Assembly: GCA_025453305.1 (NCBI GenBank)
Contig: JALOQO010000049.1
Location: forward strand, 1-5,303
Direction of reading: 5' to 3'
Origin: Patescibacteria group bacterium
GTDB lineage: Bacteria > Patescibacteriota > Saccharimonadia > Saccharimonadales > CAIOMD01
Length of the DNA stretch: 5,303 bases
Below are positions 1-5,303 of the stretch, one piece after another. The notes beneath the pieces were generated by a model. That model ran no database searches. It was not told the origin of the DNA and was given only the letters and a program-made list of their open reading frames with translations. Each line of letters begins with the position of its first letter. The stretch's first letter is position 1. The translations under genes and the position numbers were made by a program.

Positions 1-3
1 CCC

Positions 4-453
4 ATGTTAGAAACTAGCGGTATGATTATAGGTTTTTATGAAAGGGAGTTTTATGTTTTTTCTAACTTTAGTTCGTTTGGAGTAGACTGGAAAGGAAAAT
101 ATTGGCAAACATCAGAACATGCCTATCAGGCGGCGCACTTTTTTAATAGTTGCCCTAGACTAGCAGAGCAGATTCATAAAAGCCGTTCGGCTCACGAGGC
201 CTATAAAATAGCAAAAAGTAACTCCCACCTTGCTCCAAAAAATTGGCATGATATTAAAGTAACAATAATGCATGACATCTGTAAGCACAAATTAGATCAA
301 AATGAATATATTAAACACAAACTTAAAGATACGGGTAACTTGCTAATTGTAGAAGATTCACCTTTTGATAGTTTTTGGGGTTGGGGTGGAGACAGAAGGG
401 GCCAAAACGAATTAGGCAAAATATGGATGAAGCTAAGAGATAAACTAGGCTAA
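4..453 (+). CDS. NADAR-domain protein (YbiA-like N-glycosidase family)
   Basis: This 149-residue protein is a nearly complete NADAR domain. Visible family motifs are FSNF (19-22), the W-x-T-S-E-H-A-Y-Q segment with Glu38, His39 and Gln42, Trp81 and Met89, and the C-terminal block with Asp122, Trp125-Gly126, Gly133, Asn135, Leu137-Gly138, Met142 and Arg145. Known NADAR proteins cleave N-glycosidic bonds: YbiA-type members act on early riboflavin-pathway intermediates, and others remove ADP-ribose from modified guanine or act on NAD-related substrates. Which of these applies here cannot be told. The protein should be cytosolic, as no signal peptide or membrane segment is seen. Start choice is uncertain: Met1 is three bases from the window edge, the preceding codon is open, and Met7 (position 22) sits where many family members begin. 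Neither start has a clear ribosome site in view. The gene ends with tandem in-frame stops TAA TAA. It converges on the cell-wall operon and is probably functionally separate from it. Confidence 0.9.
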   Translation: MLETSGMIIGFYEREFYVFSNFSSFGVDWKGKYWQTSEHAYQAAHFFNSCPRLAEQIHKSRSAHEAYKIAKSNSHLAPKNWHDIKVTIMHDICKHKLDQNEYIKHKLKDTGNLLIVEDSPFDSFWGWGGDRRGQNELGKIWMKLRDKLG

Positions 454-490
454 TAATTTCAAGACTGATTATAAGGCCACTACACTTTTT
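448..490 (+). terminator. weak candidate terminator of the NADAR gene
   Basis: GGC (448-450) can pair with GCC (476-478), and 451 plus 453-457 pair with 474 and 468-472, leaving one A·A mismatch and one bulged G. The loop is about 10 nt. A run of five T follows at 486-490, but 7 nt after the stem, which is farther than in a classical intrinsic terminator. The hairpin begins inside the last codons of the gene. The stem is imperfect and AT-rich, so this is only a suggestion. Confidence 0.22.
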
Positions 491-510
491 AACTTAGCTA
501 ATTAAAAGTA

Positions 511-602
511 TTAGTAACTGGTTTTGAGTTTTTGTTCTTGATTAAATCTATCAATCGCCAAAGTTAATAACTCATCAATGTTTCTTATCAAAACCAGACT
601 AA
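511..602. repeat. imperfect long inverted repeat in the convergent gap
   Basis: The left arm is TTAGT (511-515), two unpaired bases, then CTGGTTTTGA (518-527). The right arm is TCAAAACCAG (588-597) followed by ACTAA (598-602). This gives 15 complementary base pairs interrupted only by a 2-nt bulge, around a 60-nt interior. A small nested inverted repeat (TTGAT 538-542 with ATCAA 550-554) lies inside. Read on the minus strand, the stem is followed by TAC then TTTT (504-507), so it could serve as a long-loop terminator for the ddl operon. A small palindromic element or a structured RNA is also possible. The pairing is directly visible; the function is inferred. The rest of the 454-636 gap shows no gene, only AT-rich spacer. 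Confidence 0.45.
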
Positions 603-636
603 GCTACTTATTGTACGCATTGCTTATTTGCAGCAG

Positions 637-1809
637 CTAGATTTTTGATTGTTTAAGGAAGTTAGTAGAAAAAGTTATATTTTTACTATTCTGGTCTTTA
701 TGCCTGCTTTCTGCTAGCTCTAGAAGCTTTTCTACTAAATCAATAGATGAGAGACCAGATTTTCTCCAATTATGAGCATATAAGCTACCCGGTAAGGGAT
801 TTATTTCGTTAAAATATACAATTTCTTTTTTAGAATCAATTAGCATATCGACTCGAGCAATACCCTCACAACCAATCGCCTTATAAGAATTTAGACCAAC
901 CTCTACAGCTTTATCATATAGTTTTTTAGGCAAATCGGCAGGTAACTTACTATATCCTTGAGCGCCACCGCCTGCACCTTTTCCACCCTTCTTACCACTA
1001 GATGATAAATATTTGTTAGCGAAATCAAAAAACTCTTTATCTTTTACTAATAGTGGTTGCTCAAGAAACGCAGGAGTTAAATTTTTATTGCCAATTATTG
1101 GTAAAGTTACCTCTATTAAATTGTTCACCGCAGATTCTACGACTACTTTATTATCATAATGCACGGCCACTTCTAGCGCCTTAACCAAGTCTGTCGACTT
1201 TTCTACTTTTGATATACCGATACTAGACCCTAAATGAGCAGGCTTAACAAAGAGAGGGTATTTTAATTTGTTAATCTTTCTTACCAATAACTCAAGTGAA
1301 TTATTAAATTCTACATCGTAAAACCACATCCATGGCGGAGTTTTTATTCCATTTTCTGTTGTGATCTGTTTTGAAGTAACCTTGTCCATTGCTATAGCGC
1401 TTGCCTGAACACCGCAACCAACATATGGGATATTTGACATTTCTAATATACCCATTAAATCGCCGTCCTCTCCACGGGTGCCATGCATAGAAGGGAAAGC
1501 AATATCAATATCTATTTCATAATCTCTTTTACCAATCCGTGTTGGTTTTATAATCTTCAAGCCACTACCCAGCTGAATCCTTATCGGTTTCTGTAGCTCA
1601 ATTATATTTACGATATCATTTGTTTGGTAGGTTTCTATTTTCTTAAGCTTATCGTCAAAATACCATCTACCATCCCTAGCTATATACACAGGGATAACGA
1701 GGTACTTATTTGTTAATTCTAGTGGTTTTATAATACTGCTTAATGCTGTAACTATAGAAACATCGTGCTCTGTACTTTGGCCACCGAAAAATACTGCAAC
1801 AGTTTTCAT
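637..1809 (-). CDS. ddl: D-alanine--D-alanine ligase
   Basis: Ddl is an ATP-grasp enzyme that joins two D-alanines in the cytosol to make the dipeptide used by MurF. The 390-residue protein has the expected order of motifs: FFGGQSTEHDVS (7-18, catalytic Glu14), HGTRGEDGD (109-117), SAIAMDK (137-143), FVKPAHLGSSIG (187-198), Glu225 and Glu233, Lys266-Tyr267 of the omega loop, Arg319 and Asp321, and the metal-binding NEIN (334-337, Glu335 and Asn337). Tyr267 matches the Tyr of the KY pair that favours D-Ala-D-Ala; D-Ala-D-Lac ligases such as that of Leuconostoc have Phe there. Oddities are a Gly/Lys-rich insertion after that Tyr (about 269-286), a variant PLPGSLYAHNW segment, and a polar C-terminal tail of about 23 residues. 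It is the last gene of the operon, 39 nt after the membrane MurF-like gene. No Shine-Dalgarno is seen before the ATG, but a -10-like hexamer lies 8 nt upstream. It ends in TAG. Confidence 0.95.
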   Translation of the reverse strand: MKTVAVFFGGQSTEHDVSIVTALSSIIKPLELTNKYLVIPVYIARDGRWYFDDKLKKIETYQTNDIVNIIELQKPIRIQLGSGLKIIKPTRIGKRDYEIDIDIAFPSMHGTRGEDGDLMGILEMSNIPYVGCGVQASAIAMDKVTSKQITTENGIKTPPWMWFYDVEFNNSLELLVRKINKLKYPLFVKPAHLGSSIGISKVEKSTDLVKALEVAVHYDNKVVVESAVNNLIEVTLPIIGNKNLTPAFLEQPLLVKDKEFFDFANKYLSSSGKKGGKGAGGGAQGYSKLPADLPKKLYDKAVEVGLNSYKAIGCEGIARVDMLIDSKKEIVYFNEINPLPGSLYAHNWRKSGLSSIDLVEKLLELAESRHKDQNSKNITFSTNFLKQSKI

Positions 1810-1817
1810 ATGATATA

Positions 1818-1846
1818 AGTATATTCTATTGGTAGTAAATTATTAA
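1818..1846 (-). promoter_or_regulatory. possible internal promoter for ddl, perhaps leaderless
   Basis: On the minus strand the 39-nt gap before ddl contains TTAATA (1846-1841), a 17-nt spacer, and TATACT (1823-1818). These match the sigma-70 -35 consensus at 4 of 6 positions and the -10 consensus at 5 of 6. Only 8 nt separate the -10 hexamer from the ddl ATG, so transcription from it would start at or very near the start codon and give a leaderless mRNA. That would fit the absence of a Shine-Dalgarno. In DNA this AT-rich, such matches also arise by chance. Confidence 0.3.
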
Positions 1847-1848
1847 TA

Positions 1849-3273
1849 CTATGCATATTCGTCTGGTAAGTCATTTTGCATTAATACTAAATCACCGCTT
1901 GCTGTAAAATGTTCTAGATTTTGGTAAAAAGCTAAGGGATTATCTTCTAATAATATCTTCCCTTTAAAATCCTTGTTGTTTATATATTGTAGAATTATTT
2001 TAGTGTTACTATTATTCATTAATACTACTATGTCTGGGTTAGTATCAATAATTAGTCGACCAATCTCTTCATGAACAGCAATATTTTCTATCCCCTGATC
2101 TACTAACCCTGGAGTTACATAGATTTTGCGCTTAGCTTTAAGTTTCTTAAGTAATGTTAATCCCGCCCGAAAACCTTCAATATTCCCATTATAAGTGTCA
2201 TCTATAATATCTACTTCTCCTAATTTATAATGGCTCATTCTGTGTGAATGTGGTTTAAGCTTACTTACTCCAATCATTAAACCCTTACTATTGATGCCAA
2301 TTTTTGACCCTATAGCAAGCGACAACAAGACCGCCGGAATATTATGCTCACCCAGCAGGCCCTTTCTTATTGGTAATTTTACATTTTTATTTGAAGCAAT
2401 AAACACAGTATGATCAACAAATAGTTGCACATCTTTTGCCACCCAGCCATCAACACCATTATTACTATAGCTAACTATGTCCTTGGGGATATCTTTTTTA
2501 AATTCATTATATTGACTAGAGACATATACATTCTCTGTTTTAACAAATCTAAATATCGAATTAAATTCTTTATATAATTCATCAATATTTTTAAAGTGCT
2601 CAAGATGGTTGGGGGCAATACCGGTAATTACAACATGGGTGGGTTTTGTAAGTATTGCAAGTTTGGCAATATCACCAGGTGATTCCTCGCCATATTCAAT
2701 TATCAATACATCCTCGTCGCCATCTAATTTACTTGCCCAATTAGCATGACTTAAGCATACATTTTTATTAAGTGGTGTTTTAGCGATTTTTTTATCACTA
2801 CCAGACAATATTTCACTTAAAATTTCTTTTGTTGTGGTTTTGCCATAGCTACCAAGAACCGCTATTTTTATTCCTTTATGTTGTTCAAAGATTATTCTAG
2901 CCTTCTTAAGCTTACGATTATTCATAGTTTTAACTAAAGTGACTTGTGTAAAATAAGCCAGTATAGATATAGTCGCTATTAGAATAAGCGGAAATAATAA
3001 AAAGGTTACTATAGCTAGATAATACAGCTCTAAATAGAAAATAAAAATTATAATTACATATATAAACAAGTAGATTAAATATGAAATAATAAGATATATC
3101 GTTGAATTCAAAGTATATTTATATTTGTTACGTGTCATTAATACATTAATGGAGTTTATCCTGTGTAGCCAACTTACCATAGCTTTTGTCCTATACTCTG
3201 TACGTTGCATCATAAAAGCTAACAGATAAGGAGTATTAGGAAGATATAATTTAATGTACTTTTTAATTTGCAT
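1849..3273 (-). CDS. membrane-anchored MurF-like Mur ligase
   Basis: This 474-residue protein joins a membrane N-terminus to a Mur ligase core. Residues 1-55 are basic and contain an L-x-x-x-M-M-Q-x-x-E-Y segment. Two hydrophobic stretches, about 57-80 and 84-108, are split by only a few residues and form a likely hairpin. Basic residues flank both sides (positive-inside), which places the C-terminal enzyme in the cytosol. The core shows the P-loop GSYGKTTTKE (141-150), EYGEESPGDI (193-202), NHLEHF (222-227), GEHNIPA (308-314), HRM (344-346), DDTYNGN (358-364), TPGLVDQG (387-394) and His401. These are the ATP- and metal-site positions of MurF, so catalysis looks intact. HRM replaces the usual GRM/GRL, and TPGLVDQG replaces MGxMxELG. 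The canonical MurF N-terminal substrate domain is absent. The start overlaps the upstream hydrolase by 11 nt and has a GAAAGAG site 7 nt upstream. The amino acid or peptide it adds is unknown. MurT is unlikely because no GatD partner is adjacent. Confidence 0.85.
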   Translation of the reverse strand: MQIKKYIKLYLPNTPYLLAFMMQRTEYRTKAMVSWLHRINSINVLMTRNKYKYTLNSTIYLIISYLIYLFIYVIIIFIFYLELYYLAIVTFLLFPLILIATISILAYFTQVTLVKTMNNRKLKKARIIFEQHKGIKIAVLGSYGKTTTKEILSEILSGSDKKIAKTPLNKNVCLSHANWASKLDGDEDVLIIEYGEESPGDIAKLAILTKPTHVVITGIAPNHLEHFKNIDELYKEFNSIFRFVKTENVYVSSQYNEFKKDIPKDIVSYSNNGVDGWVAKDVQLFVDHTVFIASNKNVKLPIRKGLLGEHNIPAVLLSLAIGSKIGINSKGLMIGVSKLKPHSHRMSHYKLGEVDIIDDTYNGNIEGFRAGLTLLKKLKAKRKIYVTPGLVDQGIENIAVHEEIGRLIIDTNPDIVVLMNNSNTKIILQYINNKDFKGKILLEDNPLAFYQNLEHFTASGDLVLMQNDLPDEYA

Positions 3274-4015
3274 TTATAAACTCTTTCATAAATATCGAAA
3301 TTTCTTTTGGATTATCTTGGTGCAGAAAATGGCCACAATCACTTAAAACTATTAGCCTTGAATTACTTATGTTTTTTTCTAATAATTCACCATATTCTTT
3401 TGGAGTATATTTATCATTGCCACCATATACAATTAGTGTAGGTATTTTAATTTTAATTGAATCGTTTAATATATCCTGATTGATTATTTTTTTAAATGTT
3501 TCCTCCATATTTGGTGCTACATTAATATCAGACCCGATTTTATCGTACATTTTCTTTTTAAATCGAATGCTTTTTTGTTTCGGGATTAGGGTCAATGCAG
3601 TTTTGGCAACCTTTGCCATGATTCTATATAAATACTTTTTTGTTTTGTGGTTATTTCTTATACCAGCACTTGCTAAAAGTACCAAAACACTAGGTTTAAG
3701 TATGCCCATAGATATAGACTTTATCGCAACCGCACCACCGTTTGAATGGCCAACAATAATATCTGGTTCAATATTTATTTTTTGACAAAAAATGCTTACA
3801 AAATTCGCATATTCATCTAAACCCCAAGCAGCATCAGGTATTTCCGTGCCACCGAAACCCGGCAAATCTAAGAGAACTGATTTATAATCTAGAAATGTGA
3901 TTAGGCCCTTAAATGTTGCCCTAGAATCACCCCAGCCGTGTAGCCACAACACCGTTTTTCCGGTGCCAATAATTTCGTAACTGGTAGCTAAATTATTTAC
4001 TATTACTGTGCTCAT
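3263..4015 (-). CDS. alpha/beta-fold hydrolase
   Basis: This 250-residue serine hydrolase of the alpha/beta fold has a complete active site: the oxyanion-hole motif HGWGD (26-30), the nucleophile elbow GHSNG with Ser91, Asp201 in YGGNDKYTP, and His229 in DCGHFLHQDNP. DLPGFGGT (50-57) is the usual strand-loop after the oxyanion motif. The lid region (about 120-180) is rich in Lys and Arg, with a net positive surface that could face membranes or anionic substrates. No signal peptide is visible, so it should be cytosolic. The ATG overlaps the murF stop as ATGA, and no Shine-Dalgarno is visible, so translation probably re-initiates after murF. The 3' end overlaps the next Mur ligase gene by 11 nt. 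The substrate cannot be read from sequence. Position between two Mur ligases suggests action on an ester, amide or lipid of cell-envelope metabolism, but that is context only. The family call is firm. Confidence 0.9.
   Translation of the reverse strand: MSTVIVNNLATSYEIIGTGKTVLWLHGWGDSRATFKGLITFLDYKSVLLDLPGFGGTEIPDAAWGLDEYANFVSIFCQKINIEPDIIVGHSNGGAVAIKSISMGILKPSVLVLLASAGIRNNHKTKKYLYRIMAKVAKTALTLIPKQKSIRFKKKMYDKIGSDINVAPNMEETFKKIINQDILNDSIKIKIPTLIVYGGNDKYTPKEYGELLEKNISNSRLIVLSDCGHFLHQDNPKEISIFMKEFINAN
3281..3287 (-). promoter_or_regulatory. ribosome binding site inside the hydrolase gene
   Basis: The purine run GAAAGAG lies 7 nt before the ATG at 3273, within the last codons of the hydrolase gene. 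It is the only Shine-Dalgarno-like site near a start in this operon. It supports Met1 over the internal Met21 and Met22 as the start of the membrane Mur ligase, and suggests that translation of the two genes is coupled. Confidence 0.5.
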
Positions 4016-5301
4016 TGTTTTTTATAGCCGAATTGGTGGTTTTTTGTATTCATCCAGAAGTCACTTTGGCGAACTAAATTGTCAATGTCCGCCGGGTTGG
4101 CCAATAGTTGCTTTACCGCTTCTTCTGAAAATACTTTATTCTGGGAACCTTTAACCAAAATAATCGCTCCATCGCTTGCATTTTGGGCCGCAACTTTACC
4201 AGCTTTTATAGGATCGCTTGTTCTAATAACCCTACACCCATTTGCTTCTGCTGCTTTTGCGATAAAATTATTAGCATCGTCGCCTATGGTAATAAGTAAA
4301 TCTAGTTTATCGGGTACACACATATCACCTATAGCCATGTGGGCGGTTTCGCTTATATCACCAAGTTCGTTCATGTTACCCATAATAGCGATTTTTTGAT
4401 TAGCCTTTAATTCATATAATGTTTTTATAGCAGCCTCGGCGGCAACTGGGCTAGAATTGTAAGAATCATCAATTATTACGGTATTATTAATACCCTGTAA
4501 TAAGCGCATTCTACCCGATACTGGTTTGATTTTTTGTATGCCTTTAGATAATTGATTGCTACTAAGACCTAGCAAATCACCAACCGCCACAGCCGCACCT
4601 ACGGCCTGGATACTATGCCTTGACGCCACAGCAACATCGTTACTTATTTGGCTGTCATTGGGTAATTTTATCGTCACCGAAAACTCGTGATGTGAATTAC
4701 GGTCTGCGCAAATTGTGTAAGTAGAACCTTTTTCAAATCCGAAACTTTTTACCTCTAATGTTTTTGGTATAAATAAATCAACATAATCTTTAGAAACACT
4801 GTCTTTTGAATACACTAGCTGTTTAGTAAATTGGGTTACTGTTAGTTCTTCTTCTGCTACTTGTTCTAGATTATCAAAAAACTCCATATGTTCCTCGCTA
4901 ATTGCGGTAACCACCGAAATGTCAGGATACAAAAATTCTTTAAAGTCGGCAATGTCGCCGGGTTTGTCGGTACTAAGTTCTAGCACTACAACATCGTATG
5001 GGTAGGCACTAGTTAAGAATTTTTGGCCCTTTAGCCACACCTTAAGCCAACCTATAGGATTAGTTAAGCCTGGTAGGGTTTGTCCAGTAATAACAAGCGG
5101 AACAGTAAGCGGTACATTATAATTACCATTTTGGTACTGAACCCTGTACTTTTGCTTTAAAACATCAACTATGGCAAGTTTGGTACCAGTTTTACCAACA
5201 CTACCCAAAACCGCCACCACAATTGGTTTATGCTTTTTTAATATGGCCTTTGCTTGTCGAATAAAAACACTAGTTAACCAAGTCTTAATATAATTCTTCA
5301 T
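4012..5301 (-). CDS. murF: UDP-N-acetylmuramoyl-tripeptide--D-alanyl-D-alanine ligase (short MurF)
   Basis: MurF adds D-Ala-D-Ala to UDP-MurNAc-tripeptide with ATP in the cytosol, the last soluble step of the stem peptide. Visible Mur ligase motifs are the P-loop GSVGKTGTK (33-41), LELSTDKPGDI (107-117), SEEHMEFF (135-142), His229 in RHSIQAVGAA, GRM (263-265), IDDSYNSSP (277-285), MGNMNELG (307-314), His321, and the C-terminal KGSQNKVFSEEAV (384-396). The central and C-terminal domains are complete. The P-loop lies at residue 33, whereas in E. coli MurF it is near residue 107, so the usual N-terminal uridine-substrate domain is missing from what is seen here. Met1 (5301) is two bases from the window edge and the frame stays open beyond it, so an upstream start is possible. 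A short basic N-terminus of this kind (MKxYI) does look like a genuine start for CPR homologues. It ends in TGA, overlapping the hydrolase ATG. It is the better MurF candidate of the two Mur ligases because its C-terminal motifs are canonical. Confidence 0.88.
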   Translation of the reverse strand: MKNYIKTWLTSVFIRQAKAILKKHKPIVVAVLGSVGKTGTKLAIVDVLKQKYRVQYQNGNYNVPLTVPLVITGQTLPGLTNPIGWLKVWLKGQKFLTSAYPYDVVVLELSTDKPGDIADFKEFLYPDISVVTAISEEHMEFFDNLEQVAEEELTVTQFTKQLVYSKDSVSKDYVDLFIPKTLEVKSFGFEKGSTYTICADRNSHHEFSVTIKLPNDSQISNDVAVASRHSIQAVGAAVAVGDLLGLSSNQLSKGIQKIKPVSGRMRLLQGINNTVIIDDSYNSSPVAAEAAIKTLYELKANQKIAIMGNMNELGDISETAHMAIGDMCVPDKLDLLITIGDDANNFIAKAAEANGCRVIRTSDPIKAGKVAAQNASDGAIILVKGSQNKVFSEEAVKQLLANPADIDNLVRQSDFWMNTKNHQFGYKKQ

Positions 5302-5303
5302 AC

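Noticed and set aside
511..602. Integron attC-like recombination site
   Set aside because: The bulged stem resembles attC in outline, but the arms lack the R''/R' consensus (RYYYAAC and GTTRRRY) and no integrase or cassette array is in view.
637..1809. D-Ala-D-Lac (vancomycin-resistance type) ligase
   Set aside because: The omega-loop Lys-Tyr pair (266-267) is that of D-Ala-D-Ala ligases, and no vanH- or vanX-like gene is in the window.
1849..3273. MurT (lipid II amidation) or cyanophycin synthetase identity for the membrane Mur ligase
   Set aside because: There is no adjacent GatD-like glutamine amidotransferase, and no ATP-grasp domain is fused to the ligase. The DDTYN and GEHN motifs fit the MurF-like group better.
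3480..3785. 101-codon plus-strand open frame
   Set aside because: It lies entirely antisense within the well-supported alpha/beta hydrolase gene and its product shows no recognisable motif, so it is a shadow frame.
4079..4399. 106-codon plus-strand open frame
   Set aside because: It is antisense to the conserved C-terminal domain of murF and has no family features; the hydrophobic look comes from the complementary codons.
4012..5301. Alternative genetic code with UGA as glycine
   Set aside because: All five genes read through without internal UGA, conserved glycines use GGN codons, and the murF UGA sits at the normal end of the protein.

Overview
The window is AT-rich bacterial DNA. It holds four tightly packed minus-strand genes for the D-Ala-D-Ala branch of peptidoglycan synthesis, and one plus-strand gene for a NADAR-family N-glycosidase that converges on them. 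No reading frame contains an in-frame UGA, and UAA, UAG and UGA all end genes, so the standard bacterial code (table 11) applies. This argues against the UGA=Gly lineages (Gracilibacteria/Absconditabacteria). The gene style suggests a Candidate Phyla Radiation (Patescibacteria) organism, most likely Saccharibacteria-like: a short MurF whose P-loop sits near residue 33, a second Mur ligase with a membrane hairpin, and a Ddl with an enlarged active-site loop. That assignment is inferred from protein resemblance and was not checked by a search.

Layout: 4-453 (+) is the NADAR protein, whose start lies at the window edge. 454-636 is a non-coding convergent gap holding an imperfect long inverted repeat (511-602) and a weak possible hairpin after the NADAR gene. 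Read along the minus strand, the operon runs murF (5301-4012, upstream context cut off), an alpha/beta hydrolase (4015-3263), a membrane-anchored MurF-like ligase (3273-1849) and ddl (1809-637). The first junction is a 4-nt ATGA overlap, the second an 11-nt overlap, and the third a 39-nt gap that may carry its own promoter.

How the genes fit together: Ddl joins two D-alanines, and MurF attaches the dipeptide to the UDP-MurNAc-tripeptide. The second MurF-like protein keeps the nucleotide-binding core but is tethered to the membrane, so it may act on a membrane-proximal or modified substrate. The embedded hydrolase has a complete Ser-Asp-His triad, and its tight coupling to both Mur ligases suggests an unassigned envelope role. 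No clearly new system is visible. The least explained parts are the hydrolase plus membrane Mur ligase pair, the Gly/Lys-rich insertion in Ddl, and the inverted repeat in the convergent gap.
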